Positions 1 to 6,598 of a stretch of 13,579 nucleotides of DNA are shown here, in pieces. This stretch comes from Thermococcaceae archaeon (lineage in GTDB: Archaea; Methanobacteriota_B; Thermococci; Thermococcales; Thermococcaceae): positions 1 through 13,579 of the forward strand of contig JAMOPD010000158.1 of the NCBI GenBank assembly GCA_027064745.1. Direction: 5' to 3'. Under the pieces are notes generated by a model. The model was not told the DNA's origin. It made no database searches and was given only the letters and a program-made list of their open reading frames with translations. Every line of letters starts with the position of its first letter. Positions within the stretch are counted from its first letter, which is position 1. The translations under genes and the position numbers were made by a program.

Positions 1-525
1 TACCCTCCTTTTTGCAAGCATATCCCTGTAGAACATGAAGGCCATATATGAGGCTATAACGGCAAGAACCGCAAAGAGTGCATATAGATAAAGCACTGAA
101 CTACCAGCAAATCTTCCCGTGGGCTGACCAATGGATTTATTATAGTAGGAAACGTGATATGTGCCGTTTATCAGAGTTTTATTTACGGTAGTGTTTCCCT
201 GATGGGGTAAGGGTTTTGTATATACGTAATAAATTAGGGGAGAAAAGACAAGAATAACAGCAATCACTGAATAGATCACCCATTTAAGGGCGGAATAATT
301 ATAACTGTTGAGCCGTTTGCTTGCGACAAAATCTCCCTGTCCAAGGAGAATGACAAGTATGAAGACAGTGGCGGCTATCACGAAAATACCAAAAAATGCT
401 CCCACAAGATAATAATTCCTGCTTCCCCTACGGATTTCTGAGATAGAAGAATTGTAATTCAGTATAAGAGTCATCAAAGCAAAGAGAGTAATGAAGAGGA
501 GCAGAGTTTTAGCCCTCAACTTCAT
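1..525 (-). CDS. Multi-pass membrane protein, N-terminal part (3' end outside window)
   Basis: The minus strand is open from an ATG at 525 to the window edge, 175 codons with no stop, so the gene continues to the left. The product begins MKLRAKTLLLF and has four probable membrane segments at about residues 4-23, 38-62, 82-102 and 144-166. The stretch between the third and fourth (about 103-143) holds four N-glycosylation sequons (N111, N115, N120, N129), which suggests that it faces outside. A fifth sequon lies at N25. The start has only a weak ribosome site (GGATTAAA) and sits close below a TATA-like block shared with the divergent gene at 595. I do not recognise the family from this part. 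Membrane proteins with a C-terminal DUF4129 domain have this kind of N-terminus, but that domain would lie outside the window, so this is only a guess. Confidence 0.75.
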   Translation of the reverse strand, partial: MKLRAKTLLLFITLFALMTLILNYNSSISEIRRGSRNYYLVGAFFGIFVIAATVFILVILLGQGDFVASKRLNSYNYSALKWVIYSVIAVILVFSPLIYYVYTKPLPHQGNTTVNKTLINGTYHVSYYNKSIGQPTGRFAGSSVLYLYALFAVLAVIASYMAFMFYRDMLAKRRV

Positions 526-544
526 TTTAATCCAATAAAAATTT

Positions 545-565
545 TTAGGATTATATTTAAAAGCT
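545..565. promoter_or_regulatory. Shared TATA-rich promoter of divergent genes
   Basis: The block GGATTATATTTAAAAGC can serve as an archaeal TATA box in both directions. Rightward it lies about 25 bases before an expected transcript start near 580, giving a short leader with the GGGTGA ribosome site at 585-590 before the ATG at 595. Leftward it would start transcripts only a few bases before the ATG at 525. Inferred from position and composition only. Confidence 0.45.
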
Positions 566-594
566 TTTACATATGAGTAAAAGAGGGTGAAAAA

Positions 595-1095
595 ATGGAA
601 AAAATTCCTAAACTGTATGTTGAGACAAGCCCCGAGGATATTATTGAGAGGGGAAAAGCGAAGAAAAAATGCATAATTATTCAAGGAAATGTTGAGGTGA
701 TGCTTGATAAAGGAAAGGAGATACCGAACTTCATAGATCCTGCAAAATCAAAATTTCTAAAAAAAGAGGTTTACGACAGATTTTATCTTTATGTAGACCA
801 GCATTCCCAAGAAATGCTATGCGACGCAGTAATAATTCTTCCTGATAGAAGAACCAGGATAAAACTTCAAAAAGGGGATAAACTGATGCTGTTGCCAGTT
901 GAAGGATTCGTCAAAACCTTAATAGCCGATGTTGGCAACAGAGTTAGAAAAGGGGACGCCTTTGCAGCGATAACAACCAAAAAAGGTGAAGTACATTATT
1001 TAAAACCTCCCAAGAATGGGACAGTGATTTACATAGATGAATTCACAAATAAGCCACACTACATATACTACCTGCTTCCTGAGAATCAAGATTAA
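595..1095 (+). CDS. DUF2118 family protein with a lipoyl/biotinyl-like C-terminal half
   Basis: The product has 166 residues, the usual length of the archaeal DUF2118 family, whose function is unknown. The start is fixed by GGGTGA four bases upstream of the ATG. The C-terminal part, about residues 98-150, reads like a barrel-sandwich (biotinyl/lipoyl) fold: PVEGFVKTLIADVGNRV, then VRKGDAFAAI and PPKNGTVIYI, the usual pattern of a post-valve glycine, a 'V-KGD' turn and a second symmetrical half. The hairpin carries TTKKGE rather than the biotin EAMKM motif, so modification of a lysine (K129 or K130) is not evident. The N-terminal half (1-95) is mixed and includes two cysteines (C26, C76). The gene is followed after 53 bases by the FKBP gene, which has its own promoter. 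Family assignment is from memory of the family pattern; the role is unknown. Confidence 0.8.
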   Translation: MEKIPKLYVETSPEDIIERGKAKKKCIIIQGNVEVMLDKGKEIPNFIDPAKSKFLKKEVYDRFYLYVDQHSQEMLCDAVIILPDRRTRIKLQKGDKLMLLPVEGFVKTLIADVGNRVRKGDAFAAITTKKGEVHYLKPPKNGTVIYIDEFTNKPHYIYYLLPENQD

Positions 1096-1105
1096 CACAA
1101 CAAAA

Positions 1106-1115
1106 ACGTTATAAG
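1106..1115 (+). promoter_or_regulatory. Probable TATA box of the FKBP gene
   Basis: ACGTTATAAG is a TATA-like element preceded by an A-rich stretch. It lies about 25 bases upstream of an expected start near 1137, giving a short leader containing AGGTGA (1138-1143) before the ATG at 1149. Confidence 0.45.
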
Positions 1116-1148
1116 CACCCACAACAACGGAGTTCGCAGGTGAGTTAT

Positions 1149-1655
1149 ATGAAAATGAAAATTGAAAAAGGAGATTTTGTAGTTTTCAACTACATTGGAA
1201 GATTTGAAAATGGAGAAGTTTTTGACACAAGTTATGAGGATGTTGCAAAGGAAAACGACATATATGTTGAGGAGAGGCAATATGGTCCTCTCGGAGTTAA
1301 TGCCGGGGTTGGAGAGCTCATTCAAGGTCTGGATGAGGCGGTTATCGGTATGAAAATTGGAGAGAAGAAGACAGTGGCTATCCCTCCCGAGAAAGGCTAT
1401 GGAATGCCAAATGAGGAACTTATTATTGATGTTCCCCTCTCGGACTTCACAAATGCTGGTATAGAGCCTATCAAGAACATGTATATAATGACGGACAGCG
1501 GAATAGCTAAAATAGCTGAAGTTAAGGAAGACAGCGTTTCCTTAGACTTCAACCACCCGTTGGCAGGCAAAACCCTCATATTTGATATCGAGGTTGTTGA
1601 TATTCAAAAAGCAAAAGCAGAAACGAAAACAAAAGAAGAAAGTTCAGAAGCTTAA
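1149..1655 (+). CDS. FKBP-type peptidyl-prolyl cis-trans isomerase, long archaeal type
   Basis: This enzyme isomerises peptide bonds before proline and acts as a folding helper, probably in the cytoplasm because no signal peptide is present. It has 168 residues and closely resembles the 18 kDa FKBP known from Thermococcus. Visible FKBP features are Y15 and F25-D26 (FNYIGRFENGEVFDTS), the GLDEAVIGM stretch at 60-68 and GYGMP at 83-87. The segment from about 88 to 137 is the insert-in-flap domain typical of the long archaeal and SlyD-like FKBPs, and the chain returns to the FKBP core at NHPLAGKTLIFD (135-146). The tail is charged. Three in-frame starts compete: GTG 1140, ATG 1149 and ATG 1155. 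AGGTGA at 1138-1143 is five bases from 1149 and overlaps 1140, so 1149 is preferred; 1155 gives the N-terminus most like the known protein. The end overlaps the convergent TadC-like gene by 12 bases. Confidence 0.93.
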   Translation: MKMKIEKGDFVVFNYIGRFENGEVFDTSYEDVAKENDIYVEERQYGPLGVNAGVGELIQGLDEAVIGMKIGEKKTVAIPPEKGYGMPNEELIIDVPLSDFTNAGIEPIKNMYIMTDSGIAKIAEVKEDSVSLDFNHPLAGKTLIFDIEVVDIQKAKAETKTKEESSEA

Positions 1656-2546
1656 ATTAATTAAAGTTGCACCTTTGAATATTACAACCCCCATTGAAGC
1701 CAGTAGAGCACTATACTTGAGGCCTGCAGAGAATTTTCCTTCTCTTATTACTCCTATGCCAATCCCCGAAACTATAGCCTGAGTTATAATAAATATCATT
1801 ATCAACAGTTTTATTGACTCTACAGGGAGATTCACGCCAACTGCACTGCCACTTATATTCTCCATGACCTTAACGACCACACCAAGTATTATTGGCCCAA
1901 TAACTCCACTGGAGATTATAAAGAACATAGTTTGCATTCCGGTTGAGGCTTTTCTTTCTTGCTTAATTTTGAGTATTTCACGAACATCATTGCCAACAGA
2001 GATTAAAACATCTGACATCGGTGCACCTCTCTCGAGGGCCTCAATTAGAATCTTAATAGATCGGTATATAACAGCAGATTTTTCATTTCTCACAGCAAAA
2101 GCATTAAGTGCATCAGCAGTTGACCTGCCTTTTTTAATCTCACCAACAACTCGTGTGAACTCATCTGTTAATGCCCCAAATTTTGATGTTGTGAGCTCTT
2201 CAAGTGCCTCTGAGAAGGATATTCCAGCTCTCAGGGAGCTTGCCAGATAAAAAAACGCATCAGGCAGCATCCTTTCCATTTCACTTATACGCTTAGTGAT
2301 TTTCCAATAGGGGTACAGAATTGCCATTCCAAGAAATACCACCACAAATGTTGCAATGCCATATAAAAAGCTATAAAACGAAACTGCAGTTCCTGCAATA
2401 ATCCCCAGCAATAGGGATATAACCAGATATTCCCCCGCCAAAAAGCCTATTCCAGCTGAATATATGAAAAGCTCATATCTCCTCAAATATTTTGAGGGGA
2501 TAATTCTGTTAATGAGTTTAATCATGATTGATGAGATACTCGGCAT
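1644..2546 (-). CDS. TadC-like membrane platform protein (type II secretion F family)
   Basis: This is an inner platform protein of a Tad/archaeal type IV pilus-like machine, expected to sit in the membrane under the pilus and couple to the ATPase encoded two genes upstream. It has 300 residues from the ATG at 2546. The central cytoplasmic part, about 83-200, is a GspF/TadC domain: MERMLPDAFFYLASSLRAG, then ALEELTTSKFG and the second-half IEALERGAPMSDVL. Membrane segments are likely near 27-50, 60-79, 206-228, 245-267 and 277-297. Upstream in-frame TTG 2558 and GTG 2555 overlap or nearly touch the AGGTGAT site that also forms the stop of the preceding gene; ATG 2546 has GGTGG (2556-2552) at normal spacing and is preferred. 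It is the last gene of the operon, 12 bases after the TadB-like gene, and its last codons overlap the FKBP gene end. Confidence 0.88.
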   Translation of the reverse strand: MPSISSIMIKLINRIIPSKYLRRYELFIYSAGIGFLAGEYLVISLLLGIIAGTAVSFYSFLYGIATFVVVFLGMAILYPYWKITKRISEMERMLPDAFFYLASSLRAGISFSEALEELTTSKFGALTDEFTRVVGEIKKGRSTADALNAFAVRNEKSAVIYRSIKILIEALERGAPMSDVLISVGNDVREILKIKQERKASTGMQTMFFIISSGVIGPIILGVVVKVMENISGSAVGVNLPVESIKLLIMIFIITQAIVSGIGIGVIREGKFSAGLKYSALLASMGVVIFKGATLINLSF

Positions 2547-2558
2547 TTTAACCACCAA

Positions 2559-3620
2559 TCACCTCGGTTCACCACGTTTTATCATCACCACCATTATCAG
2601 AGACAGAGCTGGAAATGCAAAGAGTAGTATAACCGCAAGACTCTCAACAGGCATGATTAGAGTTTTGGCCATAATCGACCCAGCTAAAATCCCCACCACA
2701 AACATTGTTGGCATTACTATTGTGAGGAACATGTAGACAAAAGAGATACCGTTTATTTTCTGAACATATTCAACGAGTTTCATTCTGTAATCAAACGCAA
2801 AGTCCTCTGCAAGTTTATAAAGAATATCAGCCAGATTACCTCCAAATTTTATTGCCCTAAGTATCTGTTTTACAGTCCTACTAACGCTTTCAGAGTTCAT
2901 TTTCTCCTCAAACTTTGTAAGAGCATCCTCAAGAGATGCCCCAGTGCGCATATCCCTGATCATTAAATCAAACTCCTCCGAGATTACTCCGTAATTAGCA
3001 CTTGCTACAGAGACCATGGCCTCTGTTATACCAACACCAGCACTCAATAAAGATGCCATATGTCTTAGAGCATAAGGAAGCGCTTTCTCGACCTCAGCCA
3101 CCCTATTTTTCCATACCAACTTGGGATATGTTCTCATGTATATAAACCCAAAGATCAAGCCTAGCAATCCAAAAAGAAATGAAATGCCATATGGGAAATA
3201 CACTAATATACCAACTGCAAAAGCAAAGATAAATAGAACCACTGATACCACTAAAGTTAAGGCAACGTAGGTATCCTTGCTCATTTTTATATTGGCCCGA
3301 TATAAGTCATACTCCAGACCTTTAAATGAATTTGAAAGTATCCTAATTGGACCTCTGAAATATTTTAACATCCCCTCAGCAAGTCGTTCAAAGAAAGGTT
3401 TTTGAAGTTCCTGTTTTCTCCATTCTATAATTTCAGCTATTTCTTTTTCTGTTTCTTCGACTTTCTCCTTTTCAACTTCCATTTGTATTTGTTTAAGAGC
3501 TTTTAGCCGATCTTGAATTGACCTTCCAGAGGGAATACGAGATAAGGGTCGCTCAGCCACTTCAACGGTCTTTCCTCCCAATCTTTCGAGGAAATTTAAA
3601 AAAGCGTCAACGACTCCCAT
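2559..3620 (-). CDS. TadB-like membrane platform protein (type II secretion F family)
   Basis: This is the second platform subunit of the same pilus/secretion machine. It has 353 residues. Residues about 35-75 form a charged helix or coiled coil (KEKVEETEKEIAEIIEWRKQ). Then come membrane helices near 117-140 and 143-163, a cytoplasmic GspF domain at about 172-285 (VEKALPYALRHMASLLSAG, RTGASLEDALTKF, IKFGGNLADILYKLAEDF) and two more helices near 292-316 and 324-347. TadB- and TadC-like proteins typically occur as a pair, as here. The start ATG has GGGTGAT five bases upstream, immediately after the ATPase stop, with 12 bases between the genes. Its own stop TGA lies within the AGGTGAT site used by the next gene, which implies coupled translation. 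Confidence 0.9.
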   Translation of the reverse strand: MGVVDAFLNFLERLGGKTVEVAERPLSRIPSGRSIQDRLKALKQIQMEVEKEKVEETEKEIAEIIEWRKQELQKPFFERLAEGMLKYFRGPIRILSNSFKGLEYDLYRANIKMSKDTYVALTLVVSVVLFIFAFAVGILVYFPYGISFLFGLLGLIFGFIYMRTYPKLVWKNRVAEVEKALPYALRHMASLLSAGVGITEAMVSVASANYGVISEEFDLMIRDMRTGASLEDALTKFEEKMNSESVSRTVKQILRAIKFGGNLADILYKLAEDFAFDYRMKLVEYVQKINGISFVYMFLTIVMPTMFVVGILAGSIMAKTLIMPVESLAVILLFAFPALSLIMVVMIKRGEPR

Positions 3621-3632
3621 TGAATATCACCC

Positions 3633-5570
3633 TTAAAGCAGATTACTAACTTTATCCGTTGTACTAAGGACACCTGTATCAGCTTCTATTCTCTTTAACA
3701 GGCTTTCCTGATCAATGTAAAACTGTCTTATATAGTGTCCAACCTTTTCAATATCCCTTATACCCTTTTCAATCATCCAGTCAAGTATAATCTTTCTCTT
3801 TTCCTTCTCTAGTTCAAGTTCTGCCATGCTCATGCCTGTATGATGTGCAAGCTCTGTCATGAATCTGCTTGGAACTCCGGTAGATTCAAGTTCATCTTTA
3901 GCTGGATCATATTTGTAAAGTTTGTTTAGCTGTATGCTTTCCCCTTCTATACCTGAAACTTCGGCAATCTCAGTTACACGTCTAATAACACCCTTCTTCC
4001 TGCTATTAAAACGAACTAGCATCATGATGATATCCAGCGCCGGTATCATAATTCTTGGAACATTCATAGGCGGGCTTTCTAACCTTACAATAGTTTCTCT
4101 GGCTGAATTAGAGTGTATTGTACCCATGCATCCATCATGTCCCGTGTTCATTGCCGTGAACATTGTTCTTGCCTCAGGACCACGCACCTCACCAACTATA
4201 ATCCTATCCGGTCTCATACGCAGAGTGTTCTTGACGAGGTCATCCATTGTAACTTCTCCTTTACCTTCAAGGTTAGGCGGCCTTGTTTCCAATCTCACCC
4301 AGTGTTCTATTGGCAATTGAAGCTCCGCAGTATCTTCAATGCTGATAACTCTCTCACTAGGAGGTATAAACATAGCCAAAGAGTTCAGCATAGTAGTTTT
4401 TCCAGAACCTGTTCCACCAGCAATTAAAACATTGGCAGGTTTAACACCCAGACCATCAACGAAAATCCAAAGCAGAGCTGCAATATCAGTGTTCAGAGTT
4501 CCATACTTTATGAGATCAATTATTGTCAGAGGATCTCTCTTGAACTTTCTAATTGTAATAGTTGGTCCTTCAAGGCTTATGGGTGGAATTGTGGCATTAA
4601 CTCTAGAACCATCCGGTAGACGAGCATCTAGAAGAGGGCTCTGTTGGTCTATTCTTCTCCCGACTTCTCTGGCAATTCTCTCTATAATGTTCATAATCTC
4701 CTTCTCATTTTCAAATATGATGTTTGTTTTACACATGTTAAACCTTCTATGCCATACATAAACTGGTTTGTCAGTTCCTATAACCATTATTTCCTCTAGG
4801 TTGTCATCCCTGACTAGGGGGTCTAACCTACCATAGCCAATCATATTCTGGACGATATGTTCAGATAAAAACTCAATTCTTCCTTCTGAGAGGTGGGGAT
4901 TTAATTCTTTTATCATATCTCTTACTGCTTTCAAGAATACTTTTCTTCTGGTTTCAAAGTCTGGAATACTTTCAGGATCAATTTGAATCTCAGAAATTGC
5001 TCTTTCCCTTACGGTTTTCAATAGTCTTTTCTCATCATCGCTGAGTTTAGGTATGTGGAGTTCATATATTGGCACAGGCTCTTCTTTAACCTTTAAAATA
5101 CGCACATTACCATATACATCAAGAACCTTAACTTCACCGGAATAGGTTTGATATGTTAATTTGCTGCTTTCTCTCTCTGCTGTGCCTAGTATATCACCTA
5201 ACGAAGGAGTAGCCTTAACTGGTTCAGGCTTTTGTAAAATGCTCTCTAACGAAGTATTCGCCGGTTCTCGGTAATATGGGGTAATCTGATTTTCTTTTTT
5301 TTGTTTTTCACCTTTTGGAGCCTCTTTCAGGGGCTTTTCAGTCTTCATATTTGTTTCTGAAGTCTTTCCTGAAAGTATGCTATCCAAACTTAGACCCTCT
5401 CCTCTAGCAAACCCTTCAGGTATTAATTTTTTTTCTTTTTTCTTTTCTCTCTCTTTACCACTCTCTTCGCTATTCTTTTTATCCCTAAAAATATCTTCAA
5501 GAGGGGCACTATCTTCGTTCAAAATTTCCTCTATCCAAGATAATCCAGACTTTTTCTTTTTCTCCCTCAC
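3633..5570 (-). CDS. Type II/IV secretion system ATPase (CpaF/TadA/VirB11 family)
   Basis: This is a hexameric ATPase that would drive pilus assembly or export from the cytoplasmic side of the TadB/TadC-like platform. It has 645 residues, longer than typical family members because of the first ~140 residues, which are rich in Lys, Glu and Ser and look disordered. The conserved part runs from about 175. Walker A is GGTGSGKT (385-392), the Asp box is IEDTAEL (411-417), Walker B is RIIVGEVRG with E461, and the His box is GTIHSNSA with H486. The 'RKFKRDPLTIIDL' lead-in at 341-353 also fits the family. Start GTG 5570 has GGTGA six bases upstream. The start lies inside the preceding gene, a 62-base overlap in another frame, so translation is probably coupled. 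The N-terminal extension carries repeated short motifs, listed separately, and two runs of eight A. TadB-like and TadC-like genes follow at 12-base gaps. Confidence 0.95.
   Translation of the reverse strand: MREKKKKSGLSWIEEILNEDSAPLEDIFRDKKNSEESGKEREKKKEKKLIPEGFARGEGLSLDSILSGKTSETNMKTEKPLKEAPKGEKQKKENQITPYYREPANTSLESILQKPEPVKATPSLGDILGTAERESSKLTYQTYSGEVKVLDVYGNVRILKVKEEPVPIYELHIPKLSDDEKRLLKTVRERAISEIQIDPESIPDFETRRKVFLKAVRDMIKELNPHLSEGRIEFLSEHIVQNMIGYGRLDPLVRDDNLEEIMVIGTDKPVYVWHRRFNMCKTNIIFENEKEIMNIIERIAREVGRRIDQQSPLLDARLPDGSRVNATIPPISLEGPTITIRKFKRDPLTIIDLIKYGTLNTDIAALLWIFVDGLGVKPANVLIAGGTGSGKTTMLNSLAMFIPPSERVISIEDTAELQLPIEHWVRLETRPPNLEGKGEVTMDDLVKNTLRMRPDRIIVGEVRGPEARTMFTAMNTGHDGCMGTIHSNSARETIVRLESPPMNVPRIMIPALDIIMMLVRFNSRKKGVIRRVTEIAEVSGIEGESIQLNKLYKYDPAKDELESTGVPSRFMTELAHHTGMSMAELELEKEKRKIILDWMIEKGIRDIEKVGHYIRQFYIDQESLLKRIEADTGVLSTTDKVSNLL
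5187..5540 (-). repeat. Repeated short peptide motif in the N-terminal region of the ATPase
   Basis: Within the charged, probably disordered N-terminus of the ATPase the pattern 'small/hydrophobic, acidic, Ile, Leu' recurs five times: SWIEEIL (11-17), PLEDIF (23-28), SLDSIL (61-66), SLESIL (107-112) and SLGDIL (123-128). Three copies share SL-x-x-IL exactly and are usually followed by a polar or basic stretch. They are separated by Lys/Glu-rich linker. The pattern is seen directly; that these are binding motifs is inference. Confidence 0.6.
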
Positions 5571-6588
5571 TTAGACTCACCTTTTCTTCGTTATTCCAGC
5601 TCACATGATATTTAATATCAACATTTTTACCAAGCCAAAATATCCATATAGGATAGTCCATAAAATTAGCAGTTTTCTCCTCTGAATGTGTTAGAGTTGG
5701 TGTGGAAATCCCTGTAAGCAGATTATCGGTCAAAGAGAACATATTAGCGGTTAAAGATTCAGGAGGTTTCTCTCTCCTCTCCGGGTGAATATTGATACCT
5801 TTATACTCCTGGACAAACTTCTCCATGTACTCATTATATGTCATAGTGTAGTTTGGTTTAAAATCATAATGGGCGGCACCTGAGAATATTACAGGCAATG
5901 AAATACCAAACAACGACCAGAACTCATTGCTTTCATCGGGTACATTTATCAGCTTAAGATTCACGACACCAGAATACTTTAAGATTTTTACATATCCATC
6001 AATCAAGGGTAAAATACTTGTGATATCTACAACTTGTGGAGTGTTGATTATCTGGGGGTAAAAGACATCGCAAATTGGATTAGAAAGGGTTTCATCAACA
6101 TTAACTTTACCGTTGACAACACTCCCATTGATGAAGGTTAAGTTTGTTATCTGACCTCCCCCGCATAAGCTTTTATAATCAGCCAAGTTGAGAAGGTATG
6201 AAGTATTGTCAGTTATCTGAAAATTAACAACAACAGTCTCATACGGCCTGATCCAGAAACCTAGATGATAATTTAAGGTATTTGCACTGAAATCATTTAT
6301 ATAGTGTATGGTAGTGCCTTCATTATTCCTAACGCCATACATGTATTCGTTATATCCATTTCGGTATATTTTAAAATCATATCTGGGATTTATCATGACA
6401 AATTTAGGAAATGGAGCAGTATTAATTAAGGTAACATTAAGATCTATTGTAAGCTCCCCCCGTATTCCAATGTTATTATGATGCTTGTATTTTTCTATTG
6501 GATCAGTCCCCGGGAGGGTATATGATGAAGCCAAGACGGGAACAGCTAAAAGCATTATGATAAAAAAGGAAATTATGAGGCGTTTCAT
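5509..6588 (-). CDS. Secreted, probably N-glycosylated protein of the pilus-type operon, function unknown
   Basis: I do not recognise a named family. The product has 359 residues from the ATG at 6588, which has GAGGTGA five bases upstream; a longer frame to 6657 lacks this and would bury the signal peptide. Residues 1-20 (MKRLIISFFIIMLLAVPVLA) form a clear Sec signal peptide with likely cleavage before SSYTLPG. The rest is mostly beta-type sequence with five N-glycosylation sequons (N51, N128, N149, N154, N246), many aromatic residues and two cysteines (C142, C173) that could form a disulfide. There is no C-terminal membrane anchor. Its place between the DUF515 gene (10 bases upstream) and the ATPase gene (62-base overlap) argues that it is a dedicated outer component or substrate of the same machine. 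The C-terminal 20 codons are read in a different frame from the start of the ATPase. Confidence 0.8.
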   Translation of the reverse strand: MKRLIISFFIIMLLAVPVLASSYTLPGTDPIEKYKHHNNIGIRGELTIDLNVTLINTAPFPKFVMINPRYDFKIYRNGYNEYMYGVRNNEGTTIHYINDFSANTLNYHLGFWIRPYETVVVNFQITDNTSYLLNLADYKSLCGGGQITNLTFINGSVVNGKVNVDETLSNPICDVFYPQIINTPQVVDITSILPLIDGYVKILKYSGVVNLKLINVPDESNEFWSLFGISLPVIFSGAAHYDFKPNYTMTYNEYMEKFVQEYKGINIHPERREKPPESLTANMFSLTDNLLTGISTPTLTHSEEKTANFMDYPIWIFWLGKNVDIKYHVSWNNEEKVSLSEGEKEKVWIILDRGNFERR

Positions 6589-6598
6589 TGTATTCACC

